Shown: positions 8,301-14,957 of the stretch, in pieces
Numbering within the stretch: position 1 is the stretch's first letter
Layout of the letters: each line of letters starts with the position of its first letter
NCBI GenBank assembly: GCA_020351895.1
Contig: CP070672.1
Location: 2,923,105 to 2,938,061, forward strand
Length of the DNA: 14,957 nucleotides
DNA from: Thermoplasmata archaeon
GTDB taxonomy: Archaea; Thermoplasmatota; Thermoplasmata; GCA-020350865
Reading direction: 5' to 3'
Notes under the pieces: model-generated
Seen by the model: only the letters and a program-made list of their open reading frames with translations
What the model was told of the DNA's origin: nothing
Databases searched by the model: none
Program-made: the position numbers and the translations under genes

Positions 8301-11300
8301 CCAATCTGCTCTCCGAAATCCATAATCCCGTTTTCGTTCTTATCGTCAAAGAACCTTACCATCACATCCACGGCATCGATATTGCCCAAATTCGTCACTA
8401 TGGCCTGAATGGTGATCTCAGTTTCGTTCTCTTGAGGGGTGGGAGGTGTAAATGTGATATCCCAGAGATTTATCGTTAGGTCGGTTCCATTCATAGAACC
8501 GAATTTGTAGACATAACCCTCTGTATCTGTTACAAATAAACAACCGTTTGCCACAGAGGGTGAGCCGTAGACAAAATCCGAGGTTGTATATTTCCATATC
8601 TCCCTTGTTCCCCCGTTTCCATCTCCCATCGCATCCAGGCAGTATATATCACCCCAATCGTATTCCCATCCTGCACCTATGAAAACCCTGCCGTTTGCCA
8701 CGGCCGGTGAGGATGAGATCTTGCTCGCATAGAGATCGTGAACCCATATTATGTCATATTCTGCACCAAGAGGGTCATCATACCCCTCATCTATTCCATC
8801 CTCCGGGGTTGCGTCAAAGGCATACATAGCCCTGTCGTATGTCCTCACCGGAACGAAAACCATATCGTTCCAAACCGCAGGTGAGGCGTATATATCGTCG
8901 TCCGCGCCAACCTCATAGTTCCATTTTATTGTACCTGTCACAGCATCTAGACAATACAAAGAACCGGAGTTACCCGGATTATATTCCGGACTGGAATACG
9001 TCCCTACATATACATTTTGGTAGGCAACGGCGGGAGAGGAAAATAGGTAGTCGTCCAACTTTGCCTCCCAGATAAGATCGTAAAATGAGCCTGGAGGGTC
9101 AGCCAAACCCTGATCAACCAAGTCGTCAAAAGGGTCAGCATCCAAAGCATACAGGTTCGGATCCAGTTCCGAGGGCCAAAATCCCTCTGTCGTTCCAACG
9201 AAAACAACATCCCCCAACCCCAAAATATTTTCAACTGCAGGGGAAGATGTTGCAGCAAATGAATCAGTGTTGAAATTCCAGAGAACATCTGCTGACCTGA
9301 AATCCGGTGATAAGGTATCATCTGGTAACCAATCATCACCATTAAAGTAGCCATTGACGTCAAATGCCCACAGGCTAGAATTTTGCTCTCCGGATTCTGA
9401 TTCAAAGAAACAGATATACACAATCTCTTCAAAAACGGTGGGCGAGGAGCTTAATGCCCCGCTGCCCTCAGCTTTATAGGCCCAGAGAACATCGCCGTTT
9501 TGATTATAATTGGCTGGAAGTGTGCTCTCTAGTATTCCATCATCGCCGTCTGAAAGACCATCAATATCCATTGCAAAGAAATTGTATCCAGTGGAAATGG
9601 TTAATCCAAAGAAGGCTGCGTACGTGTTAAGCTGGGGGACATATCCCACGGCAGGAGACGTATCGCACCAGGACCATATATCTGTGTGGTCATAACGCCA
9701 GATTATCTCGCCTGTTGTCTCATTCAATGCATAGAAGGATCCGTTGTGATTGCCGATAAACACCATGCCACCGTATACCGCGGGTGAAGCATCGATTTCC
9801 CTCTCTGTATCAAAAATCCAGTTCGTGTTGTTGGTCTCAGGAACCTGGGAGGGAGAATGGCCTGTATTGTTTGTGTGGCGGTGAAATTGCGGCCAGTCAT
9901 CGTAAATGACCCCCTGAGTATTGTCAATTTCAAAATCGGCATCCGAAGTATCCTCAGATTTTAGACCGCTATTGTCGGTGGCGTTGACCCTGATCCTGTA
10001 ATTTACCCCATCTGGATAAAACGTTGTGTCAAAACGCCATTCCCTAATATGGGAAGCAAGGTTTGAGGCCAGCAATATGTCGTAGCTGGCACCACTGTTG
10101 TCGCTTAGCCACAAATCGAATTTTATGCGCTCGTTTTCAAAATCATTGGCATACCAATATATATCATGTATCCCTGCCCAAACCTCCCCGCCGTCAGGAG
10201 AAACTACGGTAACCACGGGGGGATCGTTTACCGTATCAACTGTAAATTGCCACGATTCTGACCATATGCTGTACGCCCCTTCGTTATCAATGGCCCTCAC
10301 ATGCCAAAAATAAGTGCCATCAGATATAAATGACGGGAAATAGTGAGTATCAGTAATATCGATCTGAGTGTAATCAGGCGAACTGAAATATGGATCATCA
10401 TCTATCTCTATTATGTACGATTCAATGTAACCATCCTTATCATTCGCATCTGACCAGTCAAACCTGGGTGATGAGGAGTTAATCACTTGGGTGTTCAGGG
10501 GGCTGTAAAGTTTTGGGGGATATGGCTTTTGATTTACAGTTCCGCTGGTACCAAAAACATAAAAAGTATTGTCCCTAGAACCTACATAAACCTTGCCATT
10601 GGCTATGGCTGGTGAGGCCGTTACTATTCCTTTGGTTTCATATTCCCATATCAATGTAGTTGTCCCGCCCCCACCAACCTCATCAAGTGCAATCACCTTG
10701 TGGCTGTCCTTCGAACCAACAAAAACCTTTCCGTCAGCAATCGCTGGCGAGGAATATCCGAAACCTCCACTGATATTGTAGCTCCAAATTATTGATGTCG
10801 AAGGCTCGCTAACATTCTCTTCAAGTGCATAAATATAACCGCTGTTATATCCTGTAACGAAGACGACACCGTTATGAACCGCGGGTGTGGAATATATATA
10901 GTCACCACCGATATCATATGTCCATATAACATCGTAATCAACACCAGGAATATCATTTACTCCTTCATCATTACCATCCTCGGGTGTTGCATCCAAACAG
11001 TGCAATATGCCGTCACCCCAGCTACCGATAAACACCCTATCATCGGCAATTGTCGGCGAAGAATCTACCCACCCTCCCATGTCGTATTGCCATTTAACTG
11101 TGGTCGAACCTCCAGCACCCCGAGCATCCAAGGCATAGAGAAAGCCATCATCCGAAGCAATATAAACCACCGGATTTCCAAGCAAATTGTAACCCAGGGC
11201 AGGAGAGGTAGAGATGTACCCCCCTGTTGTAAAATTCCAGATATAGTCTCCATCCACGGCACTCAGGGCATGAAGTGTTTGACCCCCCACAACATATACA

Positions 11301-12022
11301 ACATATGAATCTAAACTTGAAATATATGCCACCAAAGGTGAAGATATCGAGGAATAATCGGCTAATTTGGATCTCCAGATTAAATCATAATTCGCATCGG
11401 GGAGGTCAACTAGTCCTTCATCGGTATCCAACTCATCGTAAAAACCATCATTGTTGTCATCAGGGTTTGCATCAAGCCCATAAGCGAAGTCTGGCGTTGC
11501 TCCCATTCCTATCGAGCCGATAAATAGCATATTCCCATAACCTTGGATATCTGCGATAGCAGGGGATGATCTGAACGAATTATCACCTCCATAATCGATG
11601 TCTGTAAAGTTCCAGTAGTTGCCTGTTGTTTCGTTGATGCCATATATCATGCAGTCATCATCGCAATTACCATAAGTATTGGCAAAATACACCATATCCC
11701 CCACTACTGCAGCGGAGGCCTCGATATCCGAAGCTGTGGGAAAAGTCCATGCTGTATGGTTGGTGTCTGGCGCCGATACCAAGGGATCCGCAACCCCCGT
11801 ATGGGCCGTGTTTCCATGGAACATGTACCAATCATCGCTTTCTATTGCCCTTGTTCCCCTATGCTGCCCAACTGTATCCGCATCATCGATATTTATTAAA
11901 TTTCCCTCATAAATTACATCCGAAATAAAAGGGGTGTTTTCCATACCTGTAATAGATATCGTGTTTATAAAAAAGACCACTGATATCAGGAAAATCTTTA
12001 GAATCTTACTTCCTCTCCTCAT
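5378..12022 (-). CDS. Giant surface protein: two PQQ-type propellers, seven Ig-like repeats, PKD, TM helix, cytoplasmic zinc ribbons
   Basis: A 2214-residue exported, membrane-anchored protein. A signal peptide (about 1-26) is followed by a first PQQ/WD-like propeller (about 63-490) opening with 'DDWYMFHGNTAHTG' and made of eight blades marked by 'SSPAIADGKVFVG'-type strands. FnIII/Ig-like linkers follow (about 496-700), then a second eight-bladed propeller (about 707-1175, opening 'DDWPQFHRHTNNTGHS') and a CARDB-like domain (about 1180-1300). Seven Ig-like repeats start at 1305, 1405, 1507, 1607, 1707, 1807 and 1907, each with a [FL]YCAGYN-like motif. A PKD domain (about 2004-2090), a transmembrane helix (2097-2118), KKKK (2120-2123) and two zinc ribbons (Cys 2128/2131/2148/2151 and 2182/2185/2203/2206) complete it. 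By the positive-inside rule the ribbons are cytoplasmic. GGTGAGG just before the ATG fixes the start. It probably acts as a surface adhesin, scaffold or sensor; ligand and enzyme activity, if any, are unknown. No PQQ cofactor or dehydrogenase active site was recognised. Confidence 0.9.
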   Translation of the reverse strand: MRRGSKILKIFLISVVFFINTISITGMENTPFISDVIYEGNLINIDDADTVGQHRGTRAIESDDWYMFHGNTAHTGVADPLVSAPDTNHTAWTFPTASDIEASAAVVGDMVYFANTYGNCDDDCMIYGINETTGNYWNFTDIDYGGDNSFRSSPAIADIQGYGNMLFIGSIGMGATPDFAYGLDANPDDNNDGFYDELDTDEGLVDLPDANYDLIWRSKLADYSSISSPLVAYISSLDSYVVYVVGGQTLHALSAVDGDYIWNFTTGGYISTSPALGYNLLGNPVVYIASDDGFLYALDARGAGGSTTVKWQYDMGGWVDSSPTIADDRVFIGSWGDGILHCLDATPEDGNDEGVNDIPGVDYDVIWTYDIGGDYIYSTPAVHNGVVFVTGYNSGYIYALEENVSEPSTSIIWSYNISGGFGYSSPAIADGKVFVGSKDSHKVIALDEVGGGGTTTLIWEYETKGIVTASPAIANGKVYVGSRDNTFYVFGTSGTVNQKPYPPKLYSPLNTQVINSSSPRFDWSDANDKDGYIESYIIEIDDDPYFSSPDYTQIDITDTHYFPSFISDGTYFWHVRAIDNEGAYSIWSESWQFTVDTVNDPPVVTVVSPDGGEVWAGIHDIYWYANDFENERIKFDLWLSDNSGASYDILLASNLASHIREWRFDTTFYPDGVNYRIRVNATDNSGLKSEDTSDADFEIDNTQGVIYDDWPQFHRHTNNTGHSPSQVPETNNTNWIFDTEREIDASPAVYGGMVFIGNHNGSFYALNETTGEIIWRYDHTDIWSWCDTSPAVGYVPQLNTYAAFFGLTISTGYNFFAMDIDGLSDGDDGILESTLPANYNQNGDVLWAYKAEGSGALSSSPTVFEEIVYICFFESESGEQNSSLWAFDVNGYFNGDDWLPDDTLSPDFRSADVLWNFNTDSFAATSSPAVENILGLGDVVFVGTTEGFWPSELDPNLYALDADPFDDLVDQGLADPPGSFYDLIWEAKLDDYLFSSPAVAYQNVYVGTYSSPEYNPGNSGSLYCLDAVTGTIKWNYEVGADDDIYASPAVWNDMVFVPVRTYDRAMYAFDATPEDGIDEGYDDPLGAEYDIIWVHDLYASKISSSPAVANGRVFIGAGWEYDWGDIYCLDAMGDGNGGTREIWKYTTSDFVYGSPSVANGCLFVTDTEGYVYKFGSMNGTDLTINLWDITFTPPTPQENETEITIQAIVTNLGNIDAVDVMVRFFDDKNENGIMDFGEQIGTDEIIGLIPAYGEGTISVTWTASPIGYHDISVVVDPLNSIKEVKEHNNVAWTFFAVEPITYDIDYIIIRTEPNGEGEWVGNKAYSIGAEDTFYCAGYNLSIGYVEDVKATWESNNTGIAQVTSPGRATTFTASLINSGYVYVTATYDTMINISGMLTVLPPDVDSIIIRDAPDGLGLWVANKVYGVGVVDHFYCAGYNLTSGNYVEDVEAQWWSNDTLLGTVTSPAIITTFTASEYNFGVLFVRATYQGSYTNDTGPIRVLQPGLDYILIRNEPSGLGEEIGDRTYGLNDSDTFYCAGYNLTAGYIQDVSADWICNNTNIATVTSPGIDTTFTASTSSWGVVRITATYNTLTDTTGSINILAPAVDYIMIRNQPGTQGQWVGDRIYAAGGSDTFYCACYNLTYGYIDDCSAQWSSSSPSKGTVTTPGESTTFTASTVSFGDVYITATYNGKTNKTGKLTVLAPILDYLLVRDEPDNGGEVVNARTYEVGGTDKFYCAGYNNSVGYLGDFSADWVSTDDSIGAVTPLGESTTFTASSTKSGSMTVTASYGGLEANTGLLTVTPPTVDYITIRDEPDNGGEIVGSRSYNVAEKDRFYCAGYNSTAGYIGDFSASWSSTDNSVGQVTSFGEYTTFTASSTNSGTLTVTATYGGKTDSTGILTVLAPTVDYAIIKDVNGDSVEGIIVGLDESVVLYCEGYNNTAGFIGNIEVSWESSNSSVATVVSPGSSTTFQSSDDEPGQTLISVIHQGRTLGTANIKVVDDVPPSANAGEDQTIKKGETVQLDGTGSEDNVEIESYTWTFLEDGDLVTLDDKLPEYEFTKPGTYDITLTVTDTSGNSDSDTVTITIEGKDVDEGFDLWWLLILIIVMILIAILLFLFLAKKKKSKGICKNCGQAFYPQSEAEAALSLCPNCAAKGVMPPSVPSRVSPPPPPSLMKQTRRIKCPSCKKDFDVKASEGEVIHVTCPHCGTMGQMKL
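6010..8110 (-). repeat. Seven tandem 300-base coding repeats (Ig-like domains) in the giant gene
   Basis: The conserved 'DY[IL]xIR' start of the units falls at 8110, 7810, 7504, 7204, 6904, 6604 and 6304, so the period is 300 bases except for one unit of 306. Each unit encodes about 100 residues with the pattern 'EPxGxGexVGxRxY', '[FL]YCaGYN', 'W.S.[ND]', 'VTSPG..TTFTAS' and 'VTATY.G...TG.LTVL', resembling bacterial Big_2 Ig-like folds. Units 5 and 6 share 'RDEPDNGGE' and look the most alike. Unit 7 is the most diverged (LYCEGYN, 'IIKDVNGDS'). The last unit runs into a PKD domain near 6010. Confidence 0.85.
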
Positions 12023-12024
12023 TA

Positions 12025-12080
12025 CCTCACCTTGGTTTTGTTTATTAAGAATCGATGTCCTATATCATATTATAAATATA
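12025..12080 (-). promoter_or_regulatory. Promoter and RBS of the giant surface protein gene
   Basis: On the minus strand AAGGTGAGG (12025-12033) ends two bases before the ATG and contains a GGTGA Shine-Dalgarno with a four-base spacer. Upstream, TTTATAAT (12069-12076) within an AT-rich stretch makes a good TATA box; standard spacing puts the transcript start near 12047 and gives a leader of about 25 bases that includes the RBS. Confidence 0.55.
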
Positions 12081-12117
12081 TACTAGTAATTACTACTTTA
12101 AATTATTTGTGGAACAG

Positions 12118-12249
12118 TTAGAATTTCATCCAATCAGAAGTTATGCAGCGAGTACACAAGGCGGACATAGCATTAAACCCTGTTACCTCAACATCGAAAT
12201 CCTTCTTGTATAAAGGATATTTGATCCTTAGGTTCAGTTTACCTATGCT
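12118..12249 (-). pseudogene. Decayed zinc-ribbon tail, remnant of a paralogue of the giant gene
   Basis: Read on the minus strand this stretch is colinear with the last 43 codons of the giant gene, down to the same TAA stop position and without gaps. The remnant reads RIKYPLYKKDFDV where the intact gene has RIKCPSCKKDFDV, keeps CTRC where the intact gene has CPHC, and ends DWMKF against GQMKL; I count 15 identical of 36 residues from RIK to the end. Over 38 bases (12191-12228 against 5451-5488) 32 are identical and all six differences are transitions. Both cysteines of the first CxxC have become tyrosine, so zinc could not be bound. The frame stays open up to a TAA at 12346-12348 but has no ATG at its start, no RBS and no membrane helix. 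It lies about 100 bases 5' of the giant gene in the same orientation, which suggests a lost tandem copy. A small expressed relative is the less likely alternative. Confidence 0.7.
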
Positions 12250-12274
12250 TTCATCAAGTCCATTTATCAAACCA

Positions 12275-12302
12275 ACAATCAAATTGTCCACAATCAAATT
12301 GT
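12275..12302. repeat. Two tandem ACAAT-CAA-ATTGT dyads, 15-base period
   Basis: The 13-base imperfect palindrome ACAATCAAATTGT occurs at 12275-12287 and again at 12290-12302. Each has five-base inverted arms around CAA. About 45 bases further on, TTGTTAACAATTGTT (12343-12357) holds two overlapping ten-base palindromes, one with the related core ACAATTGT. They stand 80-110 and 25-40 bases upstream of the TATA box at 12383. They could be operator sites for the lamin-tail gene or simple repeats in AT-rich decaying sequence. Confidence 0.35.
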
Positions 12303-12382
12303 TTAATCTAATCCATAATAACTCATAATAGGACCTAAATACTTGTTAACAATTGTTCCATAAAATATTTAAGAATACAGAA

Positions 12383-12394
12383 TTATATATATAA
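12383..12394 (+). promoter_or_regulatory. TATA box of the lamin-tail gene
   Basis: The run TTATATATATAA is a strong TATA candidate. Standard spacing puts the transcript start near 12413, which leaves a leader of about 80 bases before ATG 12493, long for an archaeal gene and unlike htpX in this window. Confidence 0.45.
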
Positions 12395-12465
12395 ACAAAA
12401 TGCAGACCTAATGTATACAATATGTGTAAATCATGTCAAAATCTTGCATTTGAAGGAGTGGGCGT

Positions 12466-12489
12466 ATGACCGTACTCTTAAGGGGCTAA
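12466..12489 (+). other. Seven-codon leader reading frame (MTVLLRG) before the lamin-tail gene
   Basis: AAGGAG (12453-12458) is the best Shine-Dalgarno match in the leader and precedes ATG 12466 by seven bases. That frame reads MTVLLRG and stops at TAA 12487-12489, three bases before ATG 12493 and in the same frame as the main gene. It may be a translationally coupled mini-ORF, or a former start cut off by a stop mutation, or chance. Confidence 0.3.
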
Positions 12490-12492
12490 CTT

Positions 12493-14957
12493 ATGCAATC
12501 CGAATCTATAAAAAGAATGACTTCGTTGCTTATTGTAACATATCTGGTTTTGGGAAATTTTTTTATTGTTTTTTTCGGCATAATTCCATATGTTGCGGTG
12601 GCAGAGCCCCAATTGGAACTAAATGCCGGTAATATCACTCTACAGCTTAGCGATATAGGAAGGTTTCATCAAACTCGGGTCCATACTGGTATGGGAGATG
12701 TTATACCGCTTAATGATTATTGGCAATACTTCTTTTTATATCAGGATAATTATGGAGCGAATAATGTGGCCGCCTTATTCCCCGGTCTCCCAATGGAGGA
12801 CGGGGATTTTGAGGTTATCGATGGCGTGGACGCCCCGCTCGGCTGGGAAGAAACAGGCTCGATACAAAAAATATTTGGGACCTTCACAGAAACGCGGATT
12901 ACGAACCCTGACGACTTTCGTATCCACCAAACAGCATGGACTCAAAGTGGGGCATTTTGGGTGGTAATAGAATGGAAAATCGAGAACATCTATGGCTCCG
13001 ATCTAACTGGGGTTAATGCTGGTATGCGCCTATGTTCGAATTTTGAAAACGATAATAATGAGGATGACTGGGACTCTTGGGATGCAACCCAGGCAATCTA
13101 TTACTATACCGACACAGACGCTACGAATCAATTTTTCGGTTTTTCATCTGCCAACGTTTCAGATCCCATAGATCATTATTATGGAATAGATGGGACAAAT
13201 GCATCTAATTGGCCTAATCTACCCTTTCAGGGTGCAGATACTGCCATTTACACCGCTATCAACAGTCCCAACCAGACCGCTGCTCTCACTGCTCCAGATA
13301 GGAAAGTTGGCTCTACCGTCGATTGGAACATGGGCACAATACCTGATGGTGAAAAAGCGACAATTGCCATGGTCGCGGCCTTCGGTACAAATTTGACGAA
13401 TCTTCGGGAGAATATAAGCAAAGCCCAAGCATTTTATGCCTTTGTTACCATGCCCAAGCCAGATCTGATTATCACAGAGATTATGGACAGCGGAATTGAT
13501 GAGTATATGGAGGTTTACAACGATGGTGAGGTCACCGCTGATGTTGCCGATATAAACATATCCTTTGACCGTGGCGCAACAAATATAACAGTGGGTTCTT
13601 GGAACTCATCATCGATACCCCCAAATGGTTACGGTGTCTTCAGAACGGGAGGCGACTTGATCAATGACGAGGGTGATACTGTCTCCATATTTTATATTCC
13701 CTACAATACCCTCGAGGACGAGATAGGTTTTGGTCAAGAAGGCTATCCACCTGACCCGCCTCCGAACCAGTCTGTGGCCAGGATATATTCTGGGACAATG
13801 TATTCTGACAAATGGAATTGGGATTCAACCCCAACATTTGGTGATGGCATGGGTCCTGATTGGGGCGACGAGCAGAATAATGTAGCAGACATCGAAACAT
13901 TTCCACTCACAAGATTGAATGAGGTATTGTTTAATCCCAACTCCGAGGAGATGTTCATAGAGATTATCTCTTTTTTGAACCCTGGAAACCTCAACGGCAC
14001 CAAAATAATGTGCGACTCCGTTTACAATCTGGAGGATTACCTTATAACAGATGGAAACAACTATTATACACTCTTTGAGAATTCCTTTCCCGTAGACTTT
14101 GATATCACACCCCAAGGAGACAATATCTATCTTTTCGACAAGAATGGAAAGCTTTTGGACATGGTCGGCTGGAATTCCTCACACGATCAGGATAAATCTG
14201 TTGGTAGAAACAATCCCGGGGTGGGTCAGTACAATGGCTGGAACGATCAAACCACTCAGGACGCAGGGTGGGGTTTCAACAAAACACCAAATCCATATTA
14301 TGAACTGTTCATAACTGAAATCCAGGATTCCCCCACCGGAGGCGAGGCAATTGAGCTTTATTACCGTGCAGAGAAAAACGCGAAATACAACATCAGCTTA
14401 TGGAGGCTGACCTACAATGGAGTGAATGTAACGATACCAATGGGAACATACGTTCCTGGCGGAGGTTATCTTGTATTTGGAGATCATCCCAATGCCAGTT
14501 TGCCTTTGGGCTTATCACTAAATGATGAGGGCGGAAACGTCAGTTTATATGATGAGGCAAGTAATCTTTACAAATGGGTAGGATATGGAACGAACGGTAC
14601 CGCACCTGATCCATTAACTGGTGAATCAACAGCAATATACGCACACACATATATCGATAGTCTCTACCTGTACGAAGAAAGCTGGAACAGGGATTTTAGC
14701 CCCACAATAGGTGCAAAAAATACAGTACCCCCTATATCACTGGAACCGCATTTAAAGTTAAACGAGGTTCTGTACAATACCAATTCGAAAGTTGGATTCA
14801 TTGAGCTTATCTACGATGGGAATTTCGTAACCTACGAAATGAATGACAGCAAAACCTACCCTTTTATCAACGCAAGCAACGGTGGGACACCCCTGAGTTT
14901 TACCGACGGGGATAACGGTTTTAAGGGCGTTTGGATGGATTTCTCCTTCAACTTTTA
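12493..14957 (+). CDS. Secreted protein with four lamin-tail-like domains (3' end outside window)
   Basis: The frame is open from ATG 12493 to the window edge (821 codons), so the C-terminus is missing. A signal peptide or N-terminal anchor (about residues 10-37, 'LLIVTYLVLGNFFIVFFG', ending near AVAEP) leads into a beta-rich domain of about 280 residues (about 40-320) that I do not recognise; it contains an acidic stretch 'ENDNNEDDWDSWD'. Four lamin-tail-domain-like units follow, with the family's 'ITEI...ExxEVYN' or 'LNEVLFNPNSEEMFIEI' openings, 'PPNGYGVFRTGG'-type middle strand, and 'LNDEGGNVSLYD' motif: about 323-440, 472-575, 604-720 and 753 onward (cut). Such domains occur in exported prokaryotic proteins, often linked to surface attachment or nucleases; here no catalytic domain is visible. 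N-x-S/T sites are common. The start could also be Met9 (12517). It diverges from the giant propeller gene. Confidence 0.85.
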   Translation, partial: MQSESIKRMTSLLIVTYLVLGNFFIVFFGIIPYVAVAEPQLELNAGNITLQLSDIGRFHQTRVHTGMGDVIPLNDYWQYFFLYQDNYGANNVAALFPGLPMEDGDFEVIDGVDAPLGWEETGSIQKIFGTFTETRITNPDDFRIHQTAWTQSGAFWVVIEWKIENIYGSDLTGVNAGMRLCSNFENDNNEDDWDSWDATQAIYYYTDTDATNQFFGFSSANVSDPIDHYYGIDGTNASNWPNLPFQGADTAIYTAINSPNQTAALTAPDRKVGSTVDWNMGTIPDGEKATIAMVAAFGTNLTNLRENISKAQAFYAFVTMPKPDLIITEIMDSGIDEYMEVYNDGEVTADVADINISFDRGATNITVGSWNSSSIPPNGYGVFRTGGDLINDEGDTVSIFYIPYNTLEDEIGFGQEGYPPDPPPNQSVARIYSGTMYSDKWNWDSTPTFGDGMGPDWGDEQNNVADIETFPLTRLNEVLFNPNSEEMFIEIISFLNPGNLNGTKIMCDSVYNLEDYLITDGNNYYTLFENSFPVDFDITPQGDNIYLFDKNGKLLDMVGWNSSHDQDKSVGRNNPGVGQYNGWNDQTTQDAGWGFNKTPNPYYELFITEIQDSPTGGEAIELYYRAEKNAKYNISLWRLTYNGVNVTIPMGTYVPGGGYLVFGDHPNASLPLGLSLNDEGGNVSLYDEASNLYKWVGYGTNGTAPDPLTGESTAIYAHTYIDSLYLYEESWNRDFSPTIGAKNTVPPISLEPHLKLNEVLYNTNSKVGFIELIYDGNFVTYEMNDSKTYPFINASNGGTPLSFTDGDNGFKGVWMDFSFNF
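13458..14957 (+). repeat. Lamin-tail-like domains in A-B-A-B order, ~280-residue super-repeat
   Basis: Units 1 and 3 open with 'L[IF]ITEIxDS' (the Thr at residues 328 and 608), units 2 and 4 with 'LNEVL[FY]N' (the Asn at 476 and 757). The A-to-A distance is 280 residues, B-to-B 281, A-to-B 148 and 149. Units 1 and 3 also share a tail with a 'WN.D.[ST]PT.G' pattern. This suggests duplication of a two-domain block rather than of single domains. Confidence 0.65.

Larger units (their letters stand above)
12023..12492. other. 470-base intergenic region between two divergent giant genes
   Basis: This gap lies between the divergent starts of the giant propeller gene and the lamin-tail gene. It contains, from left to right, the propeller gene's RBS and TATA box, the zinc-ribbon remnant, the tandem dyads, the TATA box of the lamin-tail gene and a leader of about 80 bases with a seven-codon reading frame. 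It is clearly more AT-rich than the genes around it. I see no RNA gene and no insertion sequence ends. Confidence 0.6.

Noticed and set aside
12143..12328. 61-codon plus-strand frame over the zinc-ribbon remnant
   Set aside because: It is the antisense of a stretch that clearly aligns on the minus strand to the giant gene's tail; it has no promoter or RBS of its own.
12411..12632. 73-codon plus-strand frame across the start of the lamin-tail gene
   Set aside because: It overlaps the signal peptide of the lamin-tail gene in another frame, has no RBS, begins at or before the expected transcript start, and its product shows no known pattern.
13661..14115. Several minus-strand frames inside the lamin-tail gene
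   Set aside because: They are antisense shadows of a continuous plus-strand frame with clear domain repeats.

Overview
The window reads as archaeal chromosome. Upstream of most genes there are TATA-like boxes of the archaeal kind, one gene (htpX) sits at the distance expected for a leaderless transcript, other starts carry GGTGA Shine-Dalgarno sites, and Arg and Ile codons are mostly AGA/AGG and ATA. Very large secreted proteins built from PKD, CARDB, PQQ-propeller, Ig-like and lamin-tail domains, one ending in a membrane helix plus zinc ribbons, suggest a Thermoplasmatota-like euryarchaeon. That assignment is inference only; no rRNA or ribosomal protein gene is present to test it.

Layout. 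(1) Positions 1-2817, minus strand: the first 939 codons of a secreted modular protein (signal peptide, beta-helix-like region, carboxypeptidase-regulatory-like domain, CARDB, Ig-like domain, at least four PKD domains), cut by the window edge. (2) 2985-4013, plus: HtpX-type membrane zinc protease, divergent from gene 1, with a canonical EF-hand loop near its C-terminus. (3) 4010-5254, minus: an MFS transporter, convergent with htpX; both genes end on one shared CTAG. (4) 5378-12022, minus: a 2214-residue surface protein with signal peptide, two eight-bladed PQQ-type propellers, a linker of Ig/FnIII-like domains, CARDB, seven Ig-like repeats of 100-102 residues, PKD, one transmembrane helix and two cytoplasmic zinc ribbons. 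(5) 12023-12492: intergenic, holding the promoter of gene 4, a decayed copy of the second zinc ribbon of gene 4 (12118-12249), a tandem dyad, and the promoter and leader of the next gene. (6) 12493-14957, plus: the first 821 codons of a secreted protein with four lamin-tail-like domains in an A-B-A-B order, cut by the window edge.

How the parts may fit: three of the five genes encode very large exported, Asn-Gly-Ser/Thr-rich proteins that probably decorate the cell surface, and calcium-type acidic loops recur in two of them and in the protease. HtpX is a plausible membrane quality-control partner, but nothing in the sequence links it or the transporter directly to the surface proteins. The least expected signals are the zinc-ribbon remnant just upstream of gene 4, the intracellular double zinc ribbon on an extracellular giant, and the EF-hand loop in HtpX. 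No CRISPR array, RNA gene, insertion sequence or att site was seen.
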